DNA from: 2-02-FULL-55-14 sp964581115
Lineage (GTDB): Bacteria > Bacteroidota > Ignavibacteria > UBA10030
Direction of reading: 5' to 3'
NCBI GenBank assembly: GCA_964581115.1
Contig: CAZOMY010000010.1
Span: forward strand, 1 to 64,000
Length of the DNA stretch: 64,000 nucleotides
Shown here: positions 8,501 through 18,083 of the stretch, piece after piece
How the letters are laid out: each line of letters starts with the position of its first letter
Position numbering within the stretch: position 1 is the first letter of the stretch
Position numbers and translations under genes: made by a program
The notes under the pieces: generated by a model
What the model was told of the DNA's origin: nothing
Databases searched by the model: none
The model's input: the letters and a program-made list of their open reading frames with translations, nothing else

Positions 8501-9406
8501 TCACAGAACCACATCCGCCGGGATGCCGGCCTTCAACGCCCCGTCCGGATTCGCCACGCGGATCTTCACGCCGAACATCAACTTCGTCCGTTCATCCTTC
8601 GTTTGGATGTTCTTTGGCGTGAATTCAGCTGTCGGCGAGATGTAAACCACCCGGCCCTCGAACGTGCGGTCCTTGAAGGCATCGACGGTGATATGGGCGG
8701 TCTGGCCGACCGCCACCCGGGGCAGCTCCGTCTCGGGGACGTAGATCATCAGGTCCATCTGGTCAAGGTTCGCGATACGCGCGAGGGCCGAGCCTACTCC
8801 CACGAACTCGCCCCGTTCAACAAAGCGGTTCAGGACGGTCCCCGACATCGGGACCGTAATAAAACAATCGTCGAACTTTTTACGGACCAGCTCAAGCTGC
8901 AATGCGGCCTGGTCGCGCCGGGCGCGCATGGCCTCGACCTCCTCGGGGCGCAATCCGTTCCTGAGTTTTGCGAGGGCCTGATGAGCCATGGTGGCGCGAA
9001 GCTCGGCGTCGTCGAGCTGCTTTTGCGGTATGCTGTTGCTCTGTCGGAGCTCTCGCATCCGGATCAGGTCACGCTGCGCGCTCTCGTCGGCCGCCTCGGC
9101 TTGTTTGAGGTCTTCGTGGCGTGGTCCGGTCGCGGCGAGCCGGTATTGCGCCTCCGCGGCGGCCAGATTCGCCTCCGCCTGGCGCACCTGCAGGCGGTAT
9201 TCACGCTGGTCGAGTACGAGGAGCGTGTCGCCGGCAGCGACGCGATCGCCTTCGTCGACTCGCACCGATGCGACCGTTCCTGCAACCTGCGCGCTGACGG
9301 TGACATCGGTCGCCTCGATGATGCCGGTGGCTTCAATGGCCGTGCCGTCGCCGTAGCCACATCCGGACAGAGCGATCATGGTGACGATGAGGATGAATGA
9401 TCTCAT
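8501..9406 (-). CDS. HlyD-family periplasmic adaptor lipoprotein (YbhG-like)
   Basis: The 301-residue membrane fusion protein has a lipoprotein signal (lipobox LSGC, Cys about 16). A biotinyl-lipoyl-like hairpin domain is split around the coiled coil (VSAQVAGTVASVRVDEGDRV at the N side, CFITVPMSGTVLNRFVERGE at the C side). The alpha-helical hairpin covers about residues 75-180, and a beta-barrel domain follows. It bridges the inner-membrane ABC complex and TolC. The gene start overlaps the TetR stop (ATGA at 9403-9406), so the regulator and adaptor are co-translated. Confidence 0.93.
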   Translation of the reverse strand: MRSFILIVTMIALSGCGYGDGTAIEATGIIEATDVTVSAQVAGTVASVRVDEGDRVAAGDTLLVLDQREYRLQVRQAEANLAAAEAQYRLAATGPRHEDLKQAEAADESAQRDLIRMRELRQSNSIPQKQLDDAELRATMAHQALAKLRNGLRPEEVEAMRARRDQAALQLELVRKKFDDCFITVPMSGTVLNRFVERGEFVGVGSALARIANLDQMDLMIYVPETELPRVAVGQTAHITVDAFKDRTFEGRVVYISPTAEFTPKNIQTKDERTKLMFGVKIRVANPDGALKAGIPADVVL

Positions 9407-10044
9407 AACGACCTCTGCGTAGAATGTTGGTTCAAGATCTCTTCGACGGCATGGTAGCGTTCCTCGGCGTTCGACGCCATGGCACCAAGGAAGAGGATGC
9501 GAAAGATGCTTCGGAACGCTTCGTCGGGCGCCACCGGCAGCTGAAGGAGCGCCGTCGGATTCAGGATGCCTTGCACCGAATGGAAGAAGACAAGGTAGAA
9601 TAGCTCAATGTTCACGTCTTGCCGCAGGACACCTTCGTCCTTCGCTTGCTGCATCAGCCGCTTGACCTTTTCAAAGATGTGGATGCGCCTGAACTCTTCG
9701 ATGTGCTTCCACATTCCCGGAAGGTTGCGGCGGATGTCATCCATGAAAGAGGGACTGATCCGATTGGTGACCTGACCTGCGATCGCGAGGATCTCTGCCA
9801 GCTTCTGTTCGAAGGTCTTGTTCGACATGATCACATCGTCAATCTGACGGCCGATCCGGCGCGTCATGAAATCGATGACGCCTCGCAGAAGGTCGTCCTT
9901 GCTCGGGAAGAACTTGTAAACGGTCTTCTTGCTCATTCCGAGTGCGGTTGCGATCTCGTCGACGGTGACCTTGGTGAAGCCTTTGGAGAAGAACTGATCG
10001 CGGGCGTTGACGATCAGTCGTTCTCGCTCATCGGCATCTACCAT
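9403..10044 (-). CDS. TetR-family regulator of the exporter operon
   Basis: The 213-residue protein has an N-terminal TetR helix-turn-helix (about residues 8-54: FTKVTVDEIATALGMSKKTV then YKFFPSKDDLL) and a helical ligand-binding domain. It is first in the operon and overlaps the HlyD-type gene, as expected for a regulator of its own exporter (compare CecR and ybhGFSR in E. coli). The ATG at 10044 is chosen because GGAG lies seven bases upstream. A TTG 12 bases earlier is less likely. Confidence 0.93.
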   Translation of the reverse strand: MVDADERERLIVNARDQFFSKGFTKVTVDEIATALGMSKKTVYKFFPSKDDLLRGVIDFMTRRIGRQIDDVIMSNKTFEQKLAEILAIAGQVTNRISPSFMDDIRRNLPGMWKHIEEFRRIHIFEKVKRLMQQAKDEGVLRQDVNIELFYLVFFHSVQGILNPTALLQLPVAPDEAFRSIFRILFLGAMASNAEERYHAVEEILNQHSTQRSL

Positions 10045-10370
10045 GTAGTACTCCAAAGAAACCGAATAAGTTCTTTTAGTTTCCAGAAGGCCAAGAAAAA
10101 CGGCCCAGAAATAGGGCCTGCTCGCAAGGAACTAATCTCGTTTCTTACGTTTCCAATTTACTTCTTCTCGCGGACGATGTCAAGAGAAATCTTCAAGGGC
10201 CTGGACGCTTATCACATCGAGAATCCTACTCCCAAACCTACGCTCTCCGCTCGAACCTAAACCGATTCATTGCGCATTTCGACTGCAGATTGACACCGAG
10301 GCCGGCCTTGACTGGCTCAGTAATTGCTGTACCCGTGGAGTCCTCAGATCACTCGGTTCCCGTGACAGTC
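10045..10370. promoter_or_regulatory. Divergent control region, exporter operon / GH5 gene
   Basis: The gap of about 325 bases between the TetR gene (-) and the GH5 gene (+) must hold both promoters. The part nearest tetR is AT-richer than its surroundings and contains several GTTTC/GAAAC words, including a GAAAC-N16/17-GTTTC pair at about 10057-10083 that could be a TetR-type operator. No convincing -35/-10 pair was found on either strand. Confidence 0.35.
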
Positions 10371-12389
10371 ATGCTCACCTACGAACCCACATTTCGAACG
10401 GTCTGCTTCGCCGTGATCGCGGCCCTCCTGTCGATGCTCGCCGCCGTTCCGGCCTCTGCCCAAGGTTACCTCCACGCCTCCGGGCTCTACATCGTCGATG
10501 GGTCCAACAATCAGGTCATCCTTCGCGGAATGGGACTGGGCGGATGGCTCGTGCCCGAAGGCTATATGCTCGGGACCTCGTCGTTCGCCGACTCTCCCAC
10601 CGCCTTCAAGAATGTTGTTACACAGCTCGTTGGCGCTCAGAACGCCGAGACCTTCTTCCAGGCCTATCGCGCCAGCTTCGTGCGAAAAAAGGACATCGAC
10701 AGCCTCGCGAAGTGGGGATTCAATTCCGTTCGGCTCCCCATGCACTACCATCTACTGACCTCAGCCCCCGGCGTCTATCTTGAAAGTGGCTTTGCAATCA
10801 TCGACAGCCTCCTCGATTGGTGTGAGGCCAATCGGATGTACCTGATCCTCGATCTCCACGCGGCTCCCGGAGGACAGAATACCGGCAACATCAGCGACTA
10901 CCAAGGGCCTCCTTCGTTATGGGAGAGCACGATCTATCAGGACTGGACGGCCTCGCTTTGGAAGACCATCGCCGCCCGCTACAAGAACGAGCCGTGGATC
11001 GGCGGATATGACCTTCTCAATGAAACGGCCTGGACGTTCCCGACCGGCAACGGTACCTTGCGCGCGTTCCTGGTTCGGCTGACCGACAGCGTGCGCTCGG
11101 TCGACCGGAACCACTTGATCTTCGCTGAAGGCAACTGGTACGCCACCGACTTCAACGGTCTCACGCCGGCGTGGGACGCCAATATGGCGTGGAGTTTCCA
11201 CAAGTATTGGAACGTGAACGATTACAACGCCATCTCGTACCTCCTGACACTGCGCAGCATCACTCAACGACCCCTGTGGCTTGGCGAGTCGGGCGAGAAC
11301 TCCAACCACTGGTTCAGCGAATGTCTGATGTGGATGGAGCTGAACAAGATCGGCTGGTCGTGGTGGACCCTCAAGAAGATCGAGAGTATCTCTGCGCCCC
11401 TTTCTGTCACCAGGACCGCCGGCTTTGACGCGCTCATCCGGTACTGGAGCGGACAAGCGCCGGCGCCAAGCGTCACCGCGGCCATGAACTACCTGCTGGA
11501 GCAGGCCTCGAAGTTCGAATCGGAGAATTGCACACTGCGGCCGGATTATCTCAATGCGCTCTTTGGATACCCAACTCCGGGCCAGCGGAGGCCGTACGCG
11601 CAGCTGAACATACCCGGCACGATACCGGCGGTGCATTACGACATGGGTAAGAATCTTGAAGCCTACGCCGACGCCGATCACCAGAACGTCGGCGGACCAG
11701 GAGGTTCGACGTACAATTCGGGCTGGACGTATCGGAACGACGGCGTGGACATCGAGCGCTCGAGTGATCCGTTAGGGAACGGATACAATGTGGGATGGAC
11801 CTCGGCAGGCGAATGGCTGGGCTACACGGTGAACGTGACCACAGGCGGGACGTATGCGATCTCCGCCAGAGTTGCATCGGCATCGGGAGGTGGGAGCCTG
11901 AGCCTCGTGCTCGACGGAGGCGAGTCGATGCCGTTCTTCGTTCCGGCGACCGGCGGATGGCAATCGTGGTCGTCGCTTTCCCTTGGACAGGTGAACCTGG
12001 CCGCCGGCATGAAGGACCTCCGCGTCAAGGTCCTCACGGCCGGGTTCAACTTCAGCTCGCTGAGCTTCACCCTCCTCACGTCGGCCGAAGACGGGTCCAT
12101 GCCCTGGTCGGTCGAGATATCGGCCGCGTATCCGAATCCCTTCAACCCGGAGACGCGGTTCGACGTGACGCTCCCTTCGGAAGGTCGCGTGATCCTCACG
12201 ATCACCGACCTGCTTGGACGCATTGTCCACCGGGAGGACGCCGGCGTACGGCCGGCGGGACGGCATCCGATCTCGTGGAAGGCGGCGGGGGTGACGTCAG
12301 GAGTCTACTTCTACACCTGCGAAGCGTGGCCCGTCGCGCAGGGGATCGCACCGGTGGTCCGGTCTGGAAAGGTGATCCTCGCCAAATAG
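10371..12389 (+). CDS. Secreted GH5 glucanase with CBM6-like and T9SS sorting domains
   Basis: The 672-residue protein has a signal peptide (about 1-31). It continues with a GH5 barrel (about 35-395): GMGLGGWLVPEGYM, GFNSVRLPMHYHL, LDLHAAPGGQN, proton donor in LLNETAW (Glu about 218), and nucleophile in LGESGEN (Glu about 306). A CBM6-like jelly roll follows (about 440-575, with AEWLGYTVNVTTGGTY-type strands). The C-terminal T9SS domain begins YPNPFNPETRFDV and ends SGKVILAK. The likely role is endo-cleavage of beta-1,3/1,4-glucan or cellulose at the cell surface. The ATG at 10371 directly precedes the signal peptide, and an earlier TTG would put 27 extra residues in front. It is the only glycanase gene of the locus on the + strand. 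Confidence 0.92.
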   Translation: MLTYEPTFRTVCFAVIAALLSMLAAVPASAQGYLHASGLYIVDGSNNQVILRGMGLGGWLVPEGYMLGTSSFADSPTAFKNVVTQLVGAQNAETFFQAYRASFVRKKDIDSLAKWGFNSVRLPMHYHLLTSAPGVYLESGFAIIDSLLDWCEANRMYLILDLHAAPGGQNTGNISDYQGPPSLWESTIYQDWTASLWKTIAARYKNEPWIGGYDLLNETAWTFPTGNGTLRAFLVRLTDSVRSVDRNHLIFAEGNWYATDFNGLTPAWDANMAWSFHKYWNVNDYNAISYLLTLRSITQRPLWLGESGENSNHWFSECLMWMELNKIGWSWWTLKKIESISAPLSVTRTAGFDALIRYWSGQAPAPSVTAAMNYLLEQASKFESENCTLRPDYLNALFGYPTPGQRRPYAQLNIPGTIPAVHYDMGKNLEAYADADHQNVGGPGGSTYNSGWTYRNDGVDIERSSDPLGNGYNVGWTSAGEWLGYTVNVTTGGTYAISARVASASGGGSLSLVLDGGESMPFFVPATGGWQSWSSLSLGQVNLAAGMKDLRVKVLTAGFNFSSLSFTLLTSAEDGSMPWSVEISAAYPNPFNPETRFDVTLPSEGRVILTITDLLGRIVHREDAGVRPAGRHPISWKAAGVTSGVYFYTCEAWPVAQGIAPVVRSGKVILAK

Positions 12390-12511
12390 CTGTCGCATCG
12401 TTCCGTGACATGCGAGGTCTGCACACGATGCATGCCGACCTCCTTAACGATACCGCTCCCCTGCCTCCATCGGTGCGACTGTTCTGCTTCGTTCGAACGG
12501 CAGATCGTTCA

Positions 12512-14320
12512 CTACTGCAGATACATGAGCCGGTGGCCTCGCGAGCGATTGCTGCCTTCGAGCACTCCGACGTAAATTCCCGAAGCCAGTCGTCGCGAGG
12601 CATCGGATGCAGGATCCCACCGAAGCAACGATGTCCCGGTTCCTTCCACTCCTTGCTCACTCACCATCCGGCCTAGAAGGTCGTAGACCCGGAACATGGC
12701 TTGTTCACCCGCCGGTACGCGCAGGGCCACCTGTGTCGTTCCGTTGAATGGATTCGGATAATTACCCAAGATCCTCATGGATTCTTCCGACGGCGCCTCT
12801 CCGAGCCCTTCATCGACGCCGGTTCCGATGTAACTCACCATCATGCCATTCAGCAGCGGTCTGTCAATCAGACCCTGAGCGTGGATGTTGATCATACCGT
12901 CGCTCACGTTGGCCAATACGCTTCGCTGATAGGCCGTCCGCCATCCCGAATTCGCATACAGGTCGAACGCGGTGACAGCGGCATTCCCCTCGACGACGAT
13001 CGTCGATACCCGTTTTCCGGTCGCCGAAAAGTAGTTCTCGGCCATCATCAACGTGACCATGTAGATGCCGTTCGGCACGCGGACCGTATACTCGGTGAAT
13101 CCGGCCAATTCCGTCCGGTAGACGTCTTGATACGTCGTTCCAGTGATCGCAACGCCGGGGAATGACCCGGCGGAGCCCTCTGAATAGCCGTACTCAACCC
13201 CTGCACCCCACGGCTGGTCGGGCAAGAACGATCCACCGCCAGCGCCCCCCAGATCGATGTACACCGGGAAGGCCAACGGCGCCGCCTTGAACGGGACGAC
13301 CGCCTTCAGCGTCGAGGTGTTCGGGGTCGTCGAGCGGTCCGTGATCCCCGAGATGGCGATCGATGAAACGCTCGTGGAAAGCACGCCCGGCACACCCAGC
13401 AGTACGGTCCGGCCATCGGACAGCAATTGCGCGGACGTGATCGTGTTCGAAGGGATCAGGAAGTTAGAGAACGTGGTTGCGGACGTCTCGGTCACCTCCT
13501 CCGAGAAGTGGATCCGAACCGCGTCCGTTTCGATGCGTGCCCATAGCGGCGTCGGCGCCACACCATCCTGATAGCCCAGCGCGGTCTCAGACGTCAGACA
13601 CAGGACGAGATTGCCGTCGCGGAAGACCGCGTTCTCGTGGACGAAATCACAGTTGTTGCCGCCCCATGTGTGAGTTGCCTTGTCCCATCGGGTCTGATCC
13701 CATGCGTCGAAGTCGTCGCGCCACTCCGTCGTAAAGTTGTTCCCCGTGCCGGTGTTCCCCCCACCGGGCGTGTACGATGCATATCGCACCCAGTCGTAAT
13801 AAGCGAACGCCGGAAGGACGGCGGCATTCCACTCCCCCGCCCAATCGGGATGGGCGGGCGGCCAGACATTCATCATGAGCTTCTGCGGTTGGTTCAACGT
13901 GGCGATATGCTCCCCCGTCTGCCGGTAGACCTCCACGGAATCGATGAACCACGCGACGTAGTCGGGGGTCCATTCGAAGCCGTAGACATGGAACTCACGC
14001 GCCGTATTGAACGGGACGTAGCGGTGGCTCACGTGGTGCGCCTGACCGGGAGTGATTGTATTGAACTGCACGTCGTTCGTATACCGGCCCATGATCTCGA
14101 TGTCGATCTCATTCCACGGGGTCGAGGGATAGGAATCGTTGTACGTAAAGAACGACGTCAGCATGCCGCTGCGACCGTTTGCCTTGATGCGGGCCTCGAA
14201 CCGGCCGTACAGGAACGATTGCTTCGTGCGATACTCGGCGCCTTTGATGCTCTTGCCCTCCAACGGCAAGACGAACAAAAAAGAAGCCAGCATCATGCAG
14301 ATCAGTGCGTGAGTCTTCAT
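12512..14320 (-). CDS. Circularly permuted GH16 lichenase with malectin and T9SS domains
   Basis: The 602-residue protein has a signal peptide (about 1-22). The GH16 catalytic site WNEIDIEIMG (Glu 71, Asp 73, Glu 75) sits close to the N-terminus. The strands that open ordinary lichenases (DDFDAWDQTRWDKATHTW through GNLVLCLT, about 205-250) follow after the normal end (FAYYDWVRYASYTPG). This matches the natural circular permutation known from the Fibrobacter succinogenes 1,3-1,4-beta-glucanase. Next come a bacterial Ig-like domain (about 255-345), a malectin-like di-glucose-binding domain (about 355-495) and a T9SS domain (NYPNPFNGTTQVAL, ending RGHRLMYLQ). The start overlaps the stop of the upstream GH5 gene (ATGA). 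Confidence 0.92.
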   Translation of the reverse strand: MKTHALICMMLASFLFVLPLEGKSIKGAEYRTKQSFLYGRFEARIKANGRSGMLTSFFTYNDSYPSTPWNEIDIEIMGRYTNDVQFNTITPGQAHHVSHRYVPFNTAREFHVYGFEWTPDYVAWFIDSVEVYRQTGEHIATLNQPQKLMMNVWPPAHPDWAGEWNAAVLPAFAYYDWVRYASYTPGGGNTGTGNNFTTEWRDDFDAWDQTRWDKATHTWGGNNCDFVHENAVFRDGNLVLCLTSETALGYQDGVAPTPLWARIETDAVRIHFSEEVTETSATTFSNFLIPSNTITSAQLLSDGRTVLLGVPGVLSTSVSSIAISGITDRSTTPNTSTLKAVVPFKAAPLAFPVYIDLGGAGGGSFLPDQPWGAGVEYGYSEGSAGSFPGVAITGTTYQDVYRTELAGFTEYTVRVPNGIYMVTLMMAENYFSATGKRVSTIVVEGNAAVTAFDLYANSGWRTAYQRSVLANVSDGMINIHAQGLIDRPLLNGMMVSYIGTGVDEGLGEAPSEESMRILGNYPNPFNGTTQVALRVPAGEQAMFRVYDLLGRMVSEQGVEGTGTSLLRWDPASDASRRLASGIYVGVLEGSNRSRGHRLMYLQ

Positions 14321-15537
14321 GGGCTCTCCGGGACCTTTCCACCCAACGCCTCAATATACTCTTTGTTGACGATGGTTCGGTCAAAAGCGCAGTTGCGCAG
14401 ATACTCATCCAGCGTTGCTCGTGCCTCGGCCTCATTCGGACGGTTGGCTCGCAGGTCCGCATACGTCGCTCGCGGCCGCGCCGCGAACCATCGTATCGTC
14501 TCCCAACCGGCCGGCCGTTGGATGCTGACGAAACAACTGGCGGCGTCGAGCTTCTTGTAAGGCCAGAAATGCCATCCGATACGGTGCCGGTCGAGGGTCT
14601 CGCGGAACTCTCTGATCCATGCGTTGGTATTCTCTCCCGATTCACCCATATAGATCGGCACGTGGTACCGGTCGCGGAACTCGAGATATTCCCGGATGAC
14701 CTCCTCGGTCGGGGCCGTCCAGTACTTGTGGAATGTGTACATGGCCTTCCGGTCGAACGGGGGACCGAAGACACGAAAGTTCGAATCCCACTGAGCGCCG
14801 CCCAGGATCACAATGTGATTCGTATCCACCTCCCGCACGGCTGCCACGATGCGACGGTACAACGGTTCGAGGAGCGGATTCAGGCGCGTTGTATCGGCAA
14901 AGTGAGGGATCGGCTCGTTCAACAGGTCGTAGCCGATGACGATCGGCTCGTCCTTGTACCGGCCGGCGATCGTTCGCCAAAGGTCGATCGTCAGTTGCTG
15001 GCTGGATGGGCTGGTCAACAGGAACGGCATGCCCCAGCTGTCATCGATGTTGTCCCCTGTTTGCCCGCCGGGTGCGCAGTGCATGTCAAGGATCACCAGC
15101 AGGCCTTCGTCGCGGCACCAGCCGATGACCCGGTCGAGCATCTCGAATCCCGGTCCGCCCCACACTGTCGGCTCATCCTCGCGGACGAAGAGCCGAAAGT
15201 TGAACGGGACGCGGATGCTGTTGAACCCCGTTTTTTTGATGAAGCGGATATCGTGGCGCGTAATGTAGATATCCCTGAAGCGTCTCCAGAATTCCACCGC
15301 CTCTCCGGGACCGATCAGCTCATTCAGTACACCGTGGATCATCCGAGGAGACGACGCCGTATCGAACTTGAACATGTAGCCCTCGGGAACGAGCCAATTA
15401 CCGAGATTCACGCCGCGGAGCAGTAAGGGCTTCCCGCGTCCGTCGATAAGCTCGGAACCCCGAACCGTCACAAACGACTGGGCATCAATGGCGCCGGCAG
15501 CGACGAGCAGAAGAGCGAAGGCACGGACCATCCTCAT
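14317..15537 (-). CDS. Secreted GH5 glucanase, single-domain
   Basis: The 406-residue protein has a signal peptide (about 1-20) and a GH5 domain closely related in plan to the one at 10371-12389: GVNLGNWLVPEGYM, GFNSIRVPFNFRL, LDMHCAPGGQTGDN, proton donor in LLNEPIPH, FHKYWTAPTEE, and nucleophile in MGESGENTNAW. There is no carbohydrate-binding module and no sorting domain, so it is probably periplasmic rather than surface-displayed. The ATG at 15537 is chosen because GAGG lies eight bases upstream. The gene lies between two glycosidase genes with near-zero gaps. Confidence 0.92.
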   Translation of the reverse strand: MRMVRAFALLLVAAGAIDAQSFVTVRGSELIDGRGKPLLLRGVNLGNWLVPEGYMFKFDTASSPRMIHGVLNELIGPGEAVEFWRRFRDIYITRHDIRFIKKTGFNSIRVPFNFRLFVREDEPTVWGGPGFEMLDRVIGWCRDEGLLVILDMHCAPGGQTGDNIDDSWGMPFLLTSPSSQQLTIDLWRTIAGRYKDEPIVIGYDLLNEPIPHFADTTRLNPLLEPLYRRIVAAVREVDTNHIVILGGAQWDSNFRVFGPPFDRKAMYTFHKYWTAPTEEVIREYLEFRDRYHVPIYMGESGENTNAWIREFRETLDRHRIGWHFWPYKKLDAASCFVSIQRPAGWETIRWFAARPRATYADLRANRPNEAEARATLDEYLRNCAFDRTIVNKEYIEALGGKVPESP

Positions 15538-15539
15538 GG

Positions 15540-18035
15540 TCAATTCCTCAGTGCGATGGACTCGGTGAACCGGATCAGGCGAGACGAACTACCGACGCGG
15601 ATCCCGTAGTCGCCGGGAGGCGCCACCCAGTTCTTCACGTGCGTATCGTAGTAGGAAAATGCCCTCGGTTCCAGCTCGATCCGAATGCTCCGCCGTTCGC
15701 CGGGAGCCAGGTCCACCCGTGCAAAACCGCGAAGCTCCTGTCGTGGACGCTCAAGAACCCCTGAAGGATTAGCAACATAGACCTGCGCGATCTCCGCCCC
15801 GGCCCGTTCGCCCGTGTTGACGATATCGAATGTCACTTCAACGCGAGGGGCCGGAAGCCCCTCCTGAAGCTTGACCCGGAGGTTCTCATACGTGAAGGTG
15901 GTATACGACAGCCCGTGTCCGAATGCGAAGCGTGGCTCAATGCCCGCCCGGTCCACGTGACGGTAGCCCACGAAAACGTCGTCGGTGTACTGCGCAACGC
16001 CGGGCTCGTTCGGATAGGTGCCGTACGACGAGTAGTCTTCCCAGCGCTTCAGAAAGCTGGTCGTCAGCTTGCCCGAAGGATTCACGTCGCCGAACAGGAC
16101 CTGTGCGATCGCGTGCCCTCCCTCTTGTCCGGGATACCATGCCTCGAGCAACGCCGGCACGTCGCCGACCCAGTCTTCCATCAACACTGCGGCACCGCTG
16201 TTCAGAACGACCACCGTCCGCGGATTGGCGGCCGCAACGGCCTTGATGAGCCGTACTTGGTCCGCAGGCAACAAGAGGTCGGGGCGGTCGAAGCCCTCAC
16301 TTTCGAACCTGGCGGAGTATCCCACGAAGAGCACGGCCGCATCGGCCGACCGGGCCGCCGACGCCGCTTCCTCGATCTTTCCTTTTTGATCCACCGACCA
16401 CCCGCACCGGACAACGGCACTTCCGCCGTCCTCGTAGTATTCGAGCTTCAGCTCATAGGTCCGGCCGGCATCGAGGTTCACGCGGACCTTGTGATAGATC
16501 TCGGCATGGTTCTTCCAATCGTCGACCAGCATGACCCCGTCGAGCCACAACCGGATCCCGTCGTCGCTGGAGACCTCCAAGAGGCGCTCGCCGGCAACGT
16601 CCGGCGTCAATGTCGCCGTCCAGCGGGCGGAGAACTGATCGGACGGAATGGTCGTGTCCGGGCTGTCCCCCACCCAATCATGATCGATGAGGGGTTCGAC
16701 CCGCGTCAGCTTCGGCTTCCCGGCGAGGTTCATGTTGTCGAAGTATTCCGCCTTCCAGCCTTTGCCGGACATGCCGCCGCCCGGCGTCAATTGCGCCGGG
16801 TCGATCGGGACCAGATCCCCTTCGAGCTTGACCCCTTGTGCGAACCGAACGTCGAGGCCTGGAGCGGCTTCACGGATGGATGCCAGCGGAGAGACGGCCA
16901 AGGTCGGACTGACCATGGAGCTCCCCCCGCCGCCGGTCCGCAAGATGTCGGCATTCGGGCCGATCACCGCAAGCGACCTCAAAGACGAACGATCGAGCGG
17001 AAGGATGGATCCTTCGTTCTTGAGCAGCACGATCCCTTTGGCCGCCGCCTCGCGATTCAGTGCCTGATGCGCACGGCTCGTGATCACCCCCGCATCGGCC
17101 TTCGGAGATGCCTGATCGATCCTGTTGTCCAGCGCCAGGCGCAGGATGCGCGAGACGTGATCGTCGATCGTCGACTCTTGGACCTCTCCGGAACGAACGG
17201 CCTGAAGCAGACTGTCGCCGAAGTGCCTGCCGGTCGGCATCTCCAGATCGAGTCCCGCATTGGCGGCCGGCGCCACAGCATGTGTCGCCCCCCAGTCGGA
17301 CATCAGCAAGCCGCGAAATCCCCAGCCGTTCTTGAGGATGTCCAGATTGAGGTGGGCGCCTTCTGTTGTGTAGGGTCCGTTCAGTCGGTTGTACGAGTTC
17401 ATCACCGCCATCACATCCGCCTCGCGCACCGATGCTTCGAAGGCCGGGAGGTAGATCTCGCGAAGCGCCCGCTCACTCACCCGGGCATCGACCGTCTCCC
17501 GCTCGAGCTCCTGATTATTGACGGCGAAGTGCTTGACGGTTGCTGCAACACCTTCGGACTGGACGCCCCTGATATACGCCACGGCCATCCGCGCCGCCAT
17601 GAACGGGTCTTCGCCAAAACTCTCGAAGTTGCGGCCACCGTGCGGTACGCGATGGATGTTGACGCATGGCGCCAGGAGGACATTCTTGTCCTTCGCTTTC
17701 GCCTCTCTCCCGAGCGCTTCGCCCACGCGTCGAACGAGGGCCGTATCCCAGCTGGCAGCCAACGCGATCGAAGCCGGGAATGCGGTCGCCCGGCCGGTCC
17801 TGACTCCGAGCGGGCCGTCGGTCATGCGAAGTGTCGGGATCCCAAGGCGAGGGATCGCCTTCGTGTCGAAACCTGTCCCCCCCATCAGGGAGACTTTCTC
17901 TTCAAGCGTCAGTCTGGAGAGAAGGTCGGCAATAAGCTTCTCACGCTCGAGAGCCGATGCCCACGGTTGGCCAACGGCCGCGATCGAGAGAGCGATGGTC
18001 AGCGCCAAGGAACGAAGCAAGGCTTTCATGTCCAT
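15540..18035 (-). CDS. GH3 beta-glucosidase with PA14 insert
   Basis: The 831-residue protein has a signal peptide (about 1-22) and a GH3 N-terminal barrel with nucleophile Asp about 247 in LLMSDWGA. Substrate-pocket motifs KHFAVNNQE and GRNFESFGEDP are present. The GH3 C domain is interrupted by a PA14 domain (about 400-535, GWKAEYFDNMNL to VRCGWSVD), and a fibronectin III-like end follows. The arrangement matches beta-glucosidases such as those with PA14-capped active sites. It has no T9SS domain, so a periplasmic place, splitting imported gluco-oligosaccharides to glucose, is likely. It lies two bases upstream of the GH5 start. Confidence 0.92.
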   Translation of the reverse strand: MDMKALLRSLALTIALSIAAVGQPWASALEREKLIADLLSRLTLEEKVSLMGGTGFDTKAIPRLGIPTLRMTDGPLGVRTGRATAFPASIALAASWDTALVRRVGEALGREAKAKDKNVLLAPCVNIHRVPHGGRNFESFGEDPFMAARMAVAYIRGVQSEGVAATVKHFAVNNQELERETVDARVSERALREIYLPAFEASVREADVMAVMNSYNRLNGPYTTEGAHLNLDILKNGWGFRGLLMSDWGATHAVAPAANAGLDLEMPTGRHFGDSLLQAVRSGEVQESTIDDHVSRILRLALDNRIDQASPKADAGVITSRAHQALNREAAAKGIVLLKNEGSILPLDRSSLRSLAVIGPNADILRTGGGGSSMVSPTLAVSPLASIREAAPGLDVRFAQGVKLEGDLVPIDPAQLTPGGGMSGKGWKAEYFDNMNLAGKPKLTRVEPLIDHDWVGDSPDTTIPSDQFSARWTATLTPDVAGERLLEVSSDDGIRLWLDGVMLVDDWKNHAEIYHKVRVNLDAGRTYELKLEYYEDGGSAVVRCGWSVDQKGKIEEAASAARSADAAVLFVGYSARFESEGFDRPDLLLPADQVRLIKAVAAANPRTVVVLNSGAAVLMEDWVGDVPALLEAWYPGQEGGHAIAQVLFGDVNPSGKLTTSFLKRWEDYSSYGTYPNEPGVAQYTDDVFVGYRHVDRAGIEPRFAFGHGLSYTTFTYENLRVKLQEGLPAPRVEVTFDIVNTGERAGAEIAQVYVANPSGVLERPRQELRGFARVDLAPGERRSIRIELEPRAFSYYDTHVKNWVAPPGDYGIRVGSSSRLIRFTESIALRN

Positions 18036-18083
18036 TCGGAGTGTGGAATGCGATCGGAACGATGTGCGGTCGAGCGTTGCATC

